Assembly (NCBI GenBank): GCA_945290265.1 | Contig: CALYQW010000011.1 | Span: forward strand, 22,522 to 86,521 | Direction: 5' to 3' | DNA length: 64,000 nt | Source: an uncultured Erwinia sp. | GTDB lineage: Bacteria > Pseudomonadota > Gammaproteobacteria > Enterobacterales > Enterobacteriaceae | Shown here: positions 1-8,785 of the stretch, piece by piece | Numbering within the stretch: the stretch's first letter is position 1 | How the letters are laid out: each line of letters starts with the position of its first letter | Notes under the pieces: generated by a model | The model's input: the letters and a program-made list of their open reading frames with translations, nothing else | The model's database searches: none | What the model was told of the DNA's origin: nothing | Position numbers and translations under genes: made by a program

Positions 1-330
1 AATAAAGGTGTACTTTGCGGTAATGCTTTTAGCGCCATTGGTGTAATATCCCTCAAAATAATCACTTTTTTTCAGTTTTGGATCTGTTTGAGAGTTAAAA
101 TCCGTTGCTGCCATTTGTTCGGCAAATATTTTCGATACCGGGACTGTTTCCAACACATTGACAGCAGCCATTTCTTCCACCAGGTCTGCCCGGTTTATAT
201 GCAAATCCCGGACAATGGCGTCAGTTAGATCAATGTACATTGAAGCACCAATCTTTGCGCAACCAGCATCTGCGTTAGCCCAGGAAAACGCGGGAAGAGC
301 GATAAAAAAAGCGGCGTAAAATTTTTTCAT
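1..330 (-). CDS. Probable periplasmic immunity protein for the adjacent Tlde1-type effector (3' end outside window)
   Basis: The first 110 codons of a minus-strand gene that runs off the left edge. The product starts MKKFYAAFFIALPAFSWANA, a clear Sec signal peptide, so the protein should act in the periplasm. The start codon lies 3 nt after the stop of the effector gene at 334-699, so the two are co-transcribed. Known Tlde1 effectors attack peptidoglycan in the periplasm and are neutralised by small exported partners encoded directly downstream; position and signal peptide fit that role. I do not recognise the mature sequence itself, so the immunity role is inferred from context. Confidence 0.6.
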   Translation of the reverse strand, partial: MKKFYAAFFIALPAFSWANADAGCAKIGASMYIDLTDAIVRDLHINRADLVEEMAAVNVLETVPVSKIFAEQMAATDFNSQTDPKLKKSDYFEGYYTNGAKSITAKYTFI

Positions 331-333
331 GTA

Positions 334-699
334 CTATTCCACTGTTAGAGAATTATCACCACTTTCAGTGATTTTCTTTCTGTACTGCAGTTGTAGTATT
401 ATACAGCCGTCTGAGGCTTCACCAGGACGCCTGGAACTGTCGCCATGGATCATAAAACCATCACGTCCGCACATGTTATTGGAACTTGATGGTGTAAGAC
501 GCATAGTCCAGGAGCCCGTTTTGTTATGGTGGAATGGTTTGCCAATTGTATAATTCCCACGCGGGATCGGGCCTTTTTCTTTAACGCATTCTTTCGACGT
601 ATCGTTTTTATATCCTGGCCTTCCTGAATATTGCGCTGAAAATTTATAGGAACCATTAAGATAAAAACTTCGTGTATTAACCTTATAAACCCATCCCAT
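334..699 (-). CDS. Tlde1-type (DUF2778) L,D-transpeptidase-like T6SS effector
   Basis: A 121-residue protein without a signal peptide, matching the DUF2778/Tlde1 family of type VI secretion effectors that cleave or exchange D-amino acids in peptidoglycan stems of rival cells. Visible signs are the glycine-proline motif GPIPRGNY (residues 43-50), typical of L,D-transpeptidase folds, and the catalytic block with H85 in FMIHGDSS and C99 in SDGCIIL. The start at 699 is chosen because an AGGAAAAAGGA ribosome site precedes it; an upstream in-frame ATG at 777 would add 26 residues unlike the family. The gene is AT-rich compared with the bio genes and is followed directly by a signal-peptide protein, its likely immunity partner. 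No T6SS structural gene is in the window. Confidence 0.75.
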   Translation of the reverse strand: MGWVYKVNTRSFYLNGSYKFSAQYSGRPGYKNDTSKECVKEKGPIPRGNYTIGKPFHHNKTGSWTMRLTPSSSNNMCGRDGFMIHGDSSRRPGEASDGCIILQLQYRKKITESGDNSLTVE

Positions 700-906
700 A
701 AGATAGCATTCCTTTTTCCTGATGATTATATTCCATTCTCTTAATTGATTTTTATAATATTTTGCTGTAATGGTCAACTGAAACAGAGCGGCAGGTGCGG
801 ATTACTTCTGTGCGAAGAATGAAAATGCCTTATGCCTGGCTGTCGATAGTGATAAAAGAGAAAGGTTTAAGTGAATGTATTTTTTTAACAGAGTCTATAT
901 TAAAAG

Positions 907-1323
907 ATGAAAACTATTTATTTTTCGGCAGTTGTGTTGATACTTTCTTCCTGTGCTTCATATGCCGGGCGTGGTTTTGAGATTAACTTTGCGGGTAAGG
1001 ATTACCATGCAGAGATAAAGTCAATATGTTCCCCCTGTGATTTGGTATGTAACAATGTTTTTTTTCAGGCTGTAAATAAAAAAGATAACAGTAAAATTAA
1101 GTTAACAGGAAAATCTTTGAATACATCAGGAAGTATGGATTTCAGAGGATATATTTTCCAGAGCAAAAAATTTACATATACATTGCTGGAACCCGGAGTA
1201 TCGGGGTATTCCGAAGACGAATGGGGATTGGCTATAGATGAAAAGATAGCTGCTGAAGGATATAAAACCATTCTCGAAGAGCCGTTAAAGATCACGTCTC
1301 AGCATGGTGTCTGTAATCCATAA
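907..1323 (+). CDS. Small exported hypothetical protein (possible lipoprotein)
   Basis: A 138-residue protein starting with a hydrophobic signal segment; LSSC at residues 13-16 could be a lipobox, although SYA-G a few residues later would also suit signal peptidase I. The mature part contains four cysteines (around CSPCDLVC and the C-terminal VCNP), suggesting disulphides in the periplasm. Base composition is AT-rich like the neighbouring effector pair and unlike the bio genes, so it probably belongs to the same accessory island and could be an orphan immunity protein. I do not recognise the family. The ribosome site before the ATG is weak. Confidence 0.5.
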   Translation: MKTIYFSAVVLILSSCASYAGRGFEINFAGKDYHAEIKSICSPCDLVCNNVFFQAVNKKDNSKIKLTGKSLNTSGSMDFRGYIFQSKKFTYTLLEPGVSGYSEDEWGLAIDEKIAAEGYKTILEEPLKITSQHGVCNP

Positions 1324-1380
1324 ATTCAAATCCGGATTGAGGGTAGATGACAAAGCCATTTTTATTTATCCACTCATCTG

Positions 1381-1800
1381 TTTTGACCCGGATTTCGACC
1401 TGGCCATTGACCTGGAATTCGACCTGGCTGTTGACCTGGATTTTGACCTGGCTGTTGACCTTCAGGCGGCATCAGGAACATCGCCGAGGTGACGCGGATT
1501 TCCAGGAAGAGCGGCCAGGGAGGGCCGCGAAAGGCGTGTTGAGCCGGGATGGCGAATCACGCCGGTCCGCCAGAAAGCGGCGTGGCCGAGGGTACCTGCG
1601 CAGCAGGCGATGTGACGCCGCAAGCCCGGGTGCAGGGCGGCGGCGACTGGCCGCCCTGCTCGCCAGTCCGCGCAGCGGAATGGTGAAACGTCGTTGACCT
1701 GGCCCTGGCTTCTAAAAACACAACCAGCGGAGCTAAAAACAAACCAGGCCCCGCGCCCGGCGGAATGAACAGCAGGCATTCGCCTGCCGCCCTCCTTAGT
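1381..1800 (-). repeat. Long copy of dispersed repeat with 12-bp tandem units (inverted relative to 15.1 kb copy)
   Basis: On the minus strand, about seven 12-bp units of the form AGGTCAACAGCC follow a roughly 230-bp GC-rich core. The core contains GCTGCGCGGACTGGCGAGCA and GGCGGCCAGTCGCCGCCGCC and aligns almost base for base with the copy at 15140-15455, which lies in the opposite orientation. Beyond the core (about 1700-1800) comes a second module with the palindrome GCAGGCGAATGCCTGC, which recurs after uvrB and, in altered form, near 42.5 kb. Open frames crossing it are repeat-derived and have no family resemblance. No transposase is present. Confidence 0.8.
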
Positions 1801-2275
1801 TGAAATGTGCAGTAATCGACGCACTCGCCAGACTGTGAAAGTGCACATTAAACCCAACCATCGCTCCGCTGGATCCGGCATCCAAATCCAGATGCGCCAC
1901 ATCCAGCGCATGCACGGTAAAGATATAACGGTGGCTTTCGCCCTTCGGTGGCGCTGCCCCGCCGTAACCGCTGGTGCCAAAGTCAGTACGCGTCTGCAAT
2001 GCCCCGGCAGGCAGCCGTGTGCCATCGGTGGTACCGGCACCTTCCGCCAGTTCATTCACCGTTGCCGGCAGGTTGGCAACCACCCAGTGCCACCAGCCGG
2101 AACCGGTGGGCGCATCAGGATCGTAGCAGGTGATGACAAAACTTTTGGTCTCTGCCGGCGCCTCGCTCCAGGCCAGGTGCGGCGAGAGATTTTCTCCGCT
2201 GTAACCCATAGTATTCAGCACCTGACGTTCAGGCAGTTTATCGCCGTGATTAAAACTCTGGCTGGTCAGTTTCAT
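1796..2275 (-). CDS. ybhB: YbhB, PEBP/RKIP-family protein
   Basis: A 159-residue cytoplasmic protein of the phosphatidylethanolamine-binding protein (Raf kinase inhibitor-like) family, close to E. coli YbhB along its whole length. Hallmarks are YDPDAPTGSGWWHWVV (about residues 51-66) and the GAAPPKGESHRYIFTVHAL stretch (about 105-123), which shape the anion-binding pocket. The physiological ligand in bacteria is not settled. It lies downstream of bioA on the same strand, as in E. coli, which supports the assignment. Its 3' end abuts the dispersed repeat, leaving no separate terminator that I can see. Confidence 0.93.
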   Translation of the reverse strand: MKLTSQSFNHGDKLPERQVLNTMGYSGENLSPHLAWSEAPAETKSFVITCYDPDAPTGSGWWHWVVANLPATVNELAEGAGTTDGTRLPAGALQTRTDFGTSGYGGAAPPKGESHRYIFTVHALDVAHLDLDAGSSGAMVGFNVHFHSLASASITAHFN

Positions 2276-2372
2276 TGCTTCTCCCGTTATTACTGGTGAA
2301 TGTGCTTCTCAGGATTATCCAGCCAGAGAAGGTATCATATCTGCCCGCAGGATGGGGCGCTTTACGCGCCGA

Positions 2373-3665
2373 TCACTGACGGAGAAACAGCTCAGGCCTA
2401 TCCACCGCCCGGGCAATCGCCGTGGTCAGCTGCGCCAGGGCCTGCGGGGTTATCACATAAGGCGGCATCAGATAGATCAGGCGACCAAACGGACGTATCC
2501 ACACCCCCTGGTCAACAAAGAAGCGCTGTATCGCGGCTATATCCACCGCACGGCGGGTTTCCACCACGCCAATCGCCCCCAGCACGCGCACATCCGCCAC
2601 TTCTGCTGCCGCCTTTAGCGGCAGCAGGGCGCTGCGTAACTGCGCTTCGATGGCGGCCACCTGCGCCTGCCAGTGATTTTCATTCAATATTGCCAGGCTC
2701 TCGCTGGCCACCGCGCAGGCCAGCGGATTGCCCATAAAGGTCGGGCCGTGCATAAAGCAGCCGGCAGCGCCGCCGCTGATGGTATCTGCCACCAGGCGGG
2801 TGGTCAGCGTTGCTGAAAGCGTCATGGTACCGCCAGTCAGCGCTTTCCCCACGCAGAGAATATCCGGGGTTATCTCAGCATGTTCGCAGGCAAACAGCTT
2901 ACCGGTACGACCAAAACCGGTGGCAATTTCATCTGCAATCAGTAGTAACTGATAGCGGTCACAGAGTTCGCGTATGCGGCGTAAATAGTGGGGATGATAG
3001 AAGCGCATGCCGCCCGCACCCTGCACAACCGGTTCGAGGATCACCGCCGCCAGCTCCTGATGATGGCGGGCGAACATCTGTTCCAGCGCATCGGCAGCGT
3101 CGGGCTGCCACGGGTCGTCAAAACGGCAGGACGGAGCCGGGGCAAACAGATGCTGTGGCAGGTAGCCCTGATACAGGCTGTGCATGGAATTTTGCGGATC
3201 GCAGACCGACATTGCGGCAAAGGTGTCGCCGTGATAGCCGTTACGCAGCGTTAAGAAACGCTGACGTTTTTCCCCCCGTGCCTGCCAGTATTGCAGCGCC
3301 ATTTTCATTGCTACTTCGACGGCTACTGAGCCGGAATCGGCCAGGAAAACGCACTCCAGCGCCGCCGGCGTCATGGCAACCAGCTGACGGCACAGCGCAA
3401 CCGCTGGCGGATGGGTAATGCCGCCGAACATCACATGCGACATCTGCCCGATCTGCTGCGCCATCGCCTGATTAAGACGCGGATGATTATAACCGTGGAT
3501 CGCCGCCCACCAGGAGGACATACCGTCTGTCAGTTGACGGCCATCGCTCAGCTGCAGCTGAGTGCCGCTGGCCGCCACCACCGGATAGCAGGGCAGCGGG
3601 TCGCGCATTGAGGTGTAGGGATGCCAGATATGATCGCGGTCAAAAGCCAAATCGTCGGGGGTCAT
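2373..3665 (-). CDS. bioA: BioA, adenosylmethionine-8-amino-7-oxononanoate aminotransferase
   Basis: A 430-residue PLP-dependent aminotransferase that makes 7,8-diaminopelargonate from KAPA using S-adenosylmethionine, the penultimate stage of biotin synthesis. The sequence tracks E. coli BioA from MTPDDLAFDRDHIWHPYTSM onward. The PLP lysine is in GKALTGGTMTLSATL and the cofactor phosphate site in DSGSVAVEVAMKMAL. Length is normal. It is transcribed divergently from bioBFCD across a short regulatory region holding the BirA operator, so both arms are repressed together when biotin is plentiful. Confidence 0.97.
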   Translation of the reverse strand: MTPDDLAFDRDHIWHPYTSMRDPLPCYPVVAASGTQLQLSDGRQLTDGMSSWWAAIHGYNHPRLNQAMAQQIGQMSHVMFGGITHPPAVALCRQLVAMTPAALECVFLADSGSVAVEVAMKMALQYWQARGEKRQRFLTLRNGYHGDTFAAMSVCDPQNSMHSLYQGYLPQHLFAPAPSCRFDDPWQPDAADALEQMFARHHQELAAVILEPVVQGAGGMRFYHPHYLRRIRELCDRYQLLLIADEIATGFGRTGKLFACEHAEITPDILCVGKALTGGTMTLSATLTTRLVADTISGGAAGCFMHGPTFMGNPLACAVASESLAILNENHWQAQVAAIEAQLRSALLPLKAAAEVADVRVLGAIGVVETRRAVDIAAIQRFFVDQGVWIRPFGRLIYLMPPYVITPQALAQLTTAIARAVDRPELFLRQ

Positions 3666-3673
3666 GAAATCAC

Positions 3674-3706
3674 TTGTAAACCAAAATAAAAAAAATTAGT
3701 TTACAA
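3674..3706. promoter_or_regulatory. BirA operator between bioA and bioB
   Basis: An inverted repeat with half-sites TTGTAAACC (3674-3682) and GTTTACAA (3699-3706), separated by an AT-rich spacer of 16 bp. This matches the biotin repressor operator in sequence and spacing and lies between the divergent bioA and bioB starts. Known behaviour: BirA loaded with biotinyl-5'-AMP binds here as a dimer and blocks both promoters. The element TATAACC just to the right (3708-3714) probably contains a -10 region. Confidence 0.92.
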
Positions 3707-3755
3707 GTATAACCAGGCCGTAAAAATAAATGACAGTCTTTTTTTGGAGCAAGCA

Positions 3756-4787
3756 ATGGCAACTCGCTGGACCCTCGCCGAGGCACAAGCCTTATTTAAT
3801 AAGCCTTTTCTGGAACTGATGTTTGAAGCACAGCAGGTACACCGTCAGCACTTTGACCCGCGTCAGGTGCAGGTCAGCACCCTGTTGTCGATCAAGACCG
3901 GTGCCTGTCCGGAGGACTGCAAATACTGCCCGCAGAGTGCGCGTTATAAAACCGGGCTGGAATCAGAACGCCTGATGGAAGTGGAAGAGGTGCTGGCGTC
4001 AGCGCGTAAGGCGAAGGCTGCCGGTTCCGGGCGCTTCTGTATGGGCGCAGCGTGGAAAAACCCCCATGAACGCGATATGCCCTACCTGAAAAAAATGGTG
4101 GAAGGGGTGAAAGAGATGGGGATGGAAACCTGTATGACGCTGGGAACGCTCAGCGACCAGCAGGCGCAGCAACTGGCGCAAGCCGGACTGGATTTCTATA
4201 ACCATAACCTTGATACCTCACCGGAATTCTACGGCAATATCATCACCACCCGTAGTTATCAGGAGCGCCTGGATACCCTGGATAAAGTGCGTGATGCCGG
4301 GATCAAAGTCTGCTCAGGCGGCATCGTCGGGCTGGGGGAAACGGTAACCGATCGCGCCGGACTGCTGGTGCAGCTGGCGAACCTGCCCACGCCACCGGAA
4401 AGCGTGCCGATCAATATGCTGGTCAAGGTAAAAGGTACCCCGCTGGCCGATAATGAGGACGTGGATCCGTTTGATTTTATCCGCACCATTGCGGTGGCGC
4501 GTATTATGATGCCGCGCTCACATGTGCGCCTCTCCGCCGGACGTGAGCAAATGAGCGAACAGACCCAGGCGATGTGCTTTATGGCCGGGGCCAACTCGAT
4601 TTTCTACGGCTGTAAGCTGCTGACCACGCCAAACCCGGAAGAAGATACCGATATGCTGCTGTTCCGCAAGCTGGGCTTAAACCCGCAGCATACCCAAACC
4701 GAAGCCGGGGATAACCAGCAGCAGCAGATGCTGTCCGCACAGTTGATCAATGCCGATACTGCCCAGTTTTATAACGCGGCGCTGTAA
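3756..4787 (+). CDS. bioB: BioB, biotin synthase (radical SAM)
   Basis: A 343-residue radical-SAM enzyme that inserts sulfur into dethiobiotin to give biotin. The cluster motif CPEDCKYC (C51, C55, C58) binds the [4Fe-4S] cluster; downstream blocks such as [13 protein letters not shown]-like and [13 protein letters not shown] match the family. The ATG at 3756 is preferred over a TTG at 3744 because GGAG lies 7 nt ahead of it and the N-terminus then aligns with E. coli BioB. It is the first gene of the bioBFCD operon; its stop overlaps the bioF start (TAATG). Confidence 0.97.
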   Translation: MATRWTLAEAQALFNKPFLELMFEAQQVHRQHFDPRQVQVSTLLSIKTGACPEDCKYCPQSARYKTGLESERLMEVEEVLASARKAKAAGSGRFCMGAAWKNPHERDMPYLKKMVEGVKEMGMETCMTLGTLSDQQAQQLAQAGLDFYNHNLDTSPEFYGNIITTRSYQERLDTLDKVRDAGIKVCSGGIVGLGETVTDRAGLLVQLANLPTPPESVPINMLVKVKGTPLADNEDVDPFDFIRTIAVARIMMPRSHVRLSAGREQMSEQTQAMCFMAGANSIFYGCKLLTTPNPEEDTDMLLFRKLGLNPQHTQTEAGDNQQQQMLSAQLINADTAQFYNAAL

Positions 4788-5941
4788 TGAGCTGGTCACA
4801 ACGCATCAGCCTGGCGCTGGCACTTCGCCAGGCCAGCGGCCACTATCGCCAGCGCACGTTGTGTCAGGCGGTTGACGGCCGCCGCTTACGGGTGGACGGA
4901 CAGGAATACCTGAATTTTTCCGGCAATGATTATCTGGGGCTGAATCAGGATGCGCGCATTATTCGCGCCTGGCAGCAGGGGGCGGAACGTTACGGCGTGG
5001 GTGCCGGCGGATCCGCTCATATCACCGGCTATCATCCGCCGCAGGCTGAGCTGGAGCAGCAGCTGGCCGACTGGCTTGGCTACTCCCGCGCGCTGCTGTT
5101 TATTTCCGGCTTTGCCGCTAATCAGGCGGTGATCCACGCGCTGACCGGCAAAGACGACCAGATCATTGCCGATAAGTTGTGCCACGCCTCGCTGCTGGAA
5201 GCCGCCAGTCACAGCCCGGCCACGCTGCGCCGCTTCGCGCACAATCAGCCATCGGCGCTGGCGGATCGCCTTGCGGCGTCAGCCAGCGGTGAGCGGCTGG
5301 TGGTGACCGAAGGGGTGTTCAGTATGGATGGCGATCGTGCTCCGCTGGCAGAACTACACCAGCTGGCGCGCGATCATCACAGCTGGCTGCTGGTGGATGA
5401 CGCTCACGGCGTTGGCGTCTGCGGTGAGCAGGGGCGCGGCAGCTGCCAGCAACAGGGCGTAAAGCCTGAGCTGCTAATTGTCACCTTTGGTAAAGCCTTT
5501 GGCCTTAGCGGTGCCGCGTTGTTATGTGATAACGATACCGCTGAATACCTGCTGCAGTTTGCCCGTCATCTGATTTACAGCACCGCCATGCCTCCGGCGC
5601 AGAGTTATGCCCTGCAGAGTGCGCTGCACTGTGTGCAGCAGGGTGACGATCTGCGTCAGCAGTTGCAGGACAATATCAGCCGCTTCCGCCGTGGCAGCAG
5701 CGGGCTGCGCTGGCAGCTGTCCCCCTCGAACAGCGCCATTCAGCCGCTGCTGGTGGGTGAGGCTGAAGCCGCAGTTGGCCTGTCGCAGCGTCTGCGCCAG
5801 CAGGGGTGCTGGATCAGCGCTATCCGTCCGCCCACGGTGCCTCCCGGCACCGCCCGACTGCGCATTACCCTCAGCGCCAGCCATCAGCCGCAGGATATTG
5901 AACGCTTACTGGAGGTGCTGCATGCCCTCAGTAGTGAATAA
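4787..5941 (+). CDS. bioF: BioF, 8-amino-7-oxononanoate synthase
   Basis: A 384-residue PLP enzyme of the alpha-oxoamine synthase family, condensing pimeloyl-ACP with alanine to form KAPA. Family marks are NDYLGL near residue 46, the substrate loop [12 protein letters not shown], the cofactor region VDDAHGVGV, and the PLP lysine in [12 protein letters not shown]. Length agrees with E. coli BioF. Its ATG shares a base with the bioB stop, and its last 20 nt overlap bioC, indicating translational coupling. Confidence 0.97.
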   Translation: MSWSQRISLALALRQASGHYRQRTLCQAVDGRRLRVDGQEYLNFSGNDYLGLNQDARIIRAWQQGAERYGVGAGGSAHITGYHPPQAELEQQLADWLGYSRALLFISGFAANQAVIHALTGKDDQIIADKLCHASLLEAASHSPATLRRFAHNQPSALADRLAASASGERLVVTEGVFSMDGDRAPLAELHQLARDHHSWLLVDDAHGVGVCGEQGRGSCQQQGVKPELLIVTFGKAFGLSGAALLCDNDTAEYLLQFARHLIYSTAMPPAQSYALQSALHCVQQGDDLRQQLQDNISRFRRGSSGLRWQLSPSNSAIQPLLVGEAEAAVGLSQRLRQQGCWISAIRPPTVPPGTARLRITLSASHQPQDIERLLEVLHALSSE

Positions 5942-6683
5942 AACGGCCATTGCGGCGGCATTTGGTCGTGCGGCCCGCAGTTATAACCAGCATGCACAGC
6001 TGCAGCGCCGCTGCGGCAACCGGCTGATGGCACTCTCCCGTGCCGGCAAAGCATTGTCGGTGCTGGATGCCGGATGCGGCAGCGGCTGGTTCAGCCGCCA
6101 GTGGCGGGAAGCTGGTCATCAGGTTACCGCGCTGGATCTGTCGGCGGAAATGCTGCAGCAGGCTGCACAGGCAGAGATGGCCGACCGCTATCAGCAGGGC
6201 GATATTGAAGCGCTGCCGTTTGCCAGCGCCTGTTTTGATCGCAGCTGGAGCAATCTGGCAGTGCAGTGGTGCAGCGATTTGCAGCGGGCGTTAAGTGAAC
6301 TGTTGCGCGTGACCCGGCCGGGGGGCCAGGTGCTGTTTTCTACCGTGGCGGCGGGCTCGCTGCAGGAAGTAGAGCAGGCATGGCAGCATCTTGGGATGCC
6401 GGCACCGGTTAACCGTTTCGCCACAGAGCAGGCGATCCGTGACGCCATTCCGGCGCAGGGCAGGCTGCATCTGCACCCCCTGACGCTGAGCGAGCGTTTT
6501 CCGGACGTGCTGAGCGCCCTGCGCTCGCTGAAAGGGATTGGTGCTACCCATCTGCATCAGGGACGCCAGGCGCAGCCACTGACGCGCAGCCGTTTGCAGC
6601 AGCTTGAACAGGGCTGGCCGCGTGACGGCCAGGACTGCCTGCTGACCTATCAACTTATGTTAGGAGTCATTGATTGTGAGTAA
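5922..6683 (+). CDS. bioC: BioC, malonyl-ACP O-methyltransferase
   Basis: A 253-residue SAM-dependent methyltransferase that caps malonyl-ACP as a methyl ester so that fatty-acid enzymes can build the pimelate moiety of biotin. The SAM-binding motif is [15 protein letters not shown], followed by ALDLSAEML and the conserved SNLAVQWC and [14 protein letters not shown] stretches that match E. coli BioC. The ATG at 5922 sits inside the end of bioF and gives an N-terminus aligned with the family ([20 protein letters not shown]); longer upstream frames merely read through bioF out of frame. Confidence 0.96.
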   Translation: MPSVVNKTAIAAAFGRAARSYNQHAQLQRRCGNRLMALSRAGKALSVLDAGCGSGWFSRQWREAGHQVTALDLSAEMLQQAAQAEMADRYQQGDIEALPFASACFDRSWSNLAVQWCSDLQRALSELLRVTRPGGQVLFSTVAAGSLQEVEQAWQHLGMPAPVNRFATEQAIRDAIPAQGRLHLHPLTLSERFPDVLSALRSLKGIGATHLHQGRQAQPLTRSRLQQLEQGWPRDGQDCLLTYQLMLGVIDCE

Positions 6684-7347
6684 ACGCTGGTTTGTTACCG
6701 GAACCGATACCGAAGTCGGGAAAACCGTGGCCAGCTGCGCGCTGCTGCAGGCCGCAGCTGCTGCCGGTTATCGCTGTGCCGGCTATAAGCCAGTGGCATC
6801 CGGCTGCGAAGTCACCGCTCAGGGACTGCGTAATGAGGATGCGCTGGCGCTGCAAAAATACTCCCGGGTGGTTCTGCCTTATGAGGTGGTTAATCCTCTT
6901 GCCTTCCGGGAGCCAACCTCACCGCATATTGTCAGTGCCGAAGAACAGCGTCCCATCGCCTTCAGCACCCTGAGTCGCGGGCTGGAAACCATTGTCCAAC
7001 AGTCCGACTGGGTGCTGACGGAAGGGGCAGGCGGCTGGTTTACCCCGCTGTCTGCGGATTCCACTTATGCTGACTGGGTGGTACAGCAACAGTTGCCGGT
7101 GATCCTGGTGGTGGGGGTGAAGTTGGGCTGCATCAATCATGCGATGCTGACGGCGCAGGCGGTACAGCGCAGTGACCTGCCGCTGGTGGGCTGGATTGCC
7201 AATACCATCCTGCCGCCAGGTCGCCGCCATCTTGAGTATATGGAGACGCTGCGTCAGCGTATCCCGGCCCCTCTGCTGGGGGAAATACCGCACCTGGCGG
7301 CGGATCGGGGGATGGATAACCTGGGCCAGTACCTGACGCTGCCGTAA
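6676..7347 (+). CDS. bioD: BioD, dethiobiotin synthetase
   Basis: A 223-residue ATP-dependent carboxylase that closes the ureido ring of dethiobiotin. The P-loop is GTDTEVGKT near the N-terminus, and TEGAGGWFTPL and VVGVKLGCINHAMLTA are family signatures. GTG at 6676 is chosen as start because it gives MSKRWFVTG, aligned with E. coli BioD; a TTG two codons upstream is less likely. It overlaps bioC by 8 nt and is the last gene of the biotin operon, converging with the ABC ATPase gene only 4 bp away. Confidence 0.96.
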   Translation: MSKRWFVTGTDTEVGKTVASCALLQAAAAAGYRCAGYKPVASGCEVTAQGLRNEDALALQKYSRVVLPYEVVNPLAFREPTSPHIVSAEEQRPIAFSTLSRGLETIVQQSDWVLTEGAGGWFTPLSADSTYADWVVQQQLPVILVVGVKLGCINHAMLTAQAVQRSDLPLVGWIANTILPPGRRHLEYMETLRQRIPAPLLGEIPHLAADRGMDNLGQYLTLP

Positions 7348-7351
7348 GGGC

Positions 7352-8068
7352 TCAGGAGGAGAGCGCAAACCAGCTTTCCAGCAGGCTGTCGTTCAGTTCA
7401 GGTATCGGGCCACCGGCCACGTTGCGCCCATGGTGCAGCAGCACAAACTGATGCGCGACATGGCGGATCAGCACCGGCTGCTGCTCCAGCAGCAGAACAG
7501 TCATACCAAATTCAGCGGTCAGCTGTTGCAACAGGCTGATGTACCCGGCCTCCTGCTCCGGCGTGGCGCGGAATTGATCGACAATCAGCAGCCCGGGCTG
7601 GCATACCAGCGCGCGCGCCAGCGCCAGCAGTGGCCGATCGCCAGTGGATAAGTTGCTGCATCGCTGCTGCCGCTGGCGATAGAGGGTGGGGAAGAGATGG
7701 TAAATAAACCCGGGCAGTGTGCGCTGACTGGCAGTCTCTGCGCCTGCCAGCAGGGCAATATGCAAATTTTCTTCCACCGAAAACTGTGAGAACAGCTGCC
7801 AGTTTTGCGGTACATAACTTATCCCCAGCGCCATGCGTTGCTCCGCGCTCAGGGGCAGCAGATCGGCAGCCGGCAGATTATCCTGCTGCAAGACGATCGA
7901 GCCACTGTTTACTGCCAGATGCCCGGTAATGCAGTTAACCAGCGTGGTTTTCCCCATGCCCGTTTGACCGATCACCCCGGTACAGCTGCCGGCAGGCAGA
8001 TCCAGATCCAGATCCCACAGGCTGTGATTATGCCCGTAATAATGGTTAACAGAACGCAAACTCAGCAT
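7352..8068 (-). CDS. Orphan UrtE/LivF-like ABC ATPase with degenerate catalytic motifs
   Basis: A 238-residue ABC ATPase resembling the branched-chain amino acid/urea importer subunit UrtE (start LSLRSVNHYYG). Walker A is GQTGMGKT (34-41) and the Q-loop is at PQNW (Q88). The signature motif reads LSTGD (140-144) instead of LSGGQ, and Walker B ends LLIVDQ with Q165 in place of the catalytic glutamate, so hydrolysis may be impaired. No permease or binding-protein gene is nearby. The start at 8068 follows AAGGAG at good spacing; an upstream ATG at 8200 would add 44 unrelated residues. Real coding is likely, but the substrate and partners are unknown. Confidence 0.8.
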   Translation of the reverse strand: MLSLRSVNHYYGHNHSLWDLDLDLPAGSCTGVIGQTGMGKTTLVNCITGHLAVNSGSIVLQQDNLPAADLLPLSAEQRMALGISYVPQNWQLFSQFSVEENLHIALLAGAETASQRTLPGFIYHLFPTLYRQRQQRCSNLSTGDRPLLALARALVCQPGLLIVDQFRATPEQEAGYISLLQQLTAEFGMTVLLLEQQPVLIRHVAHQFVLLHHGRNVAGGPIPELNDSLLESWFALSS

Positions 8069-8442
8069 CTGATTTTCTCCTTCAGCCGTTTCGGGACGAG
8101 CGTCATGCCAGCGCACTGCCCGCACCCTGAGCAGGCAGTGATAAAGATTCACTAAGCAATTAATGTGCCAGAATGGCGAGAATAAACGGAATTCCGCCAA
8201 AAATAGGATTATTCCTACACCAGAATGAAATAAAAGTTTAATACTTTTTATGTTTATTCAGGGGTGATAAGGCGTTTTATGGCACAGCAAGCCGGTTTAT
8301 GGTGCAGGGGATGCCCGATTACAGGGCAGCCGGCAACAAACTGCCAGCATAGGTACATTTTTTTTGGAGTGAAGTCTCGCAGATTAGGGCGAAAAAAATA
8401 AAAAAAATAGTTTTAACATGCCTGATGGGGATGGGGGATGAT

Positions 8443-8512
8443 TTATACACATCAGATGTCACAGGCGCTACAAACAGTTATCCACCATTCCTGTGGATAA
8501 CCTTGTGTATTA
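8443..8512. promoter_or_regulatory. Cluster of DnaA-box-like 9-mers upstream of uvrB
   Basis: Within 70 bp are TTATACACA (8443-8451), TTATCCACC (8478-8486), TGTGGATAA (8492-8500, a perfect DnaA box on the other strand) and TGTGTATTA (8504-8512). They form an inverted arrangement. DnaA binding upstream of uvrB has been described in E. coli, which makes the cluster credible, but binding here is inferred. It lies in the 0.8-kb region between the ABC ATPase and uvrB, which holds no gene. Confidence 0.6.
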
Positions 8513-8785
8513 GATCATGAAAACCTGTGCCACGCGAGAGCGGACGCGGCTTTGGCTCGGGTTGTTGAGAAACTCGGCTCAAGGTCAAAACTGATATGAA
8601 TCAGGTGGTTAATTAAAATCAAGCGTCGAAAAATTCCGGCGAACCAGGCAGGTAAATTTTCTATAAGCCAGCTTGACAAATATTTAAAGTTAAAATGCTG
8701 CGGGGCTGCCCTGAGCCTGGCTTTTCGCTGTTCACCATCATGTTATCCGTCGCTAACGCGCCACAGTAAGTTTTTCATTGTCCGT

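Noticed and set aside
1381-1470. CRISPR array from the regular 12-bp units
   Set aside because: Units are too short, lack unique spacers of constant length and have no cas genes; they are simple tandem repeats.
1347-2055. Open frames on both strands across 1.3-2.1 kb, up to 197 codons
   Set aside because: They run through the dispersed repeat and antisense to ybhB; codon content is repeat-driven (VDLDFDLAVDL-like) and no family is visible.
2300-2737. 145-codon proline-rich frame opposite bioA
   Set aside because: Shadow of the GC-rich bioA gene; composition and lack of homology argue against coding.
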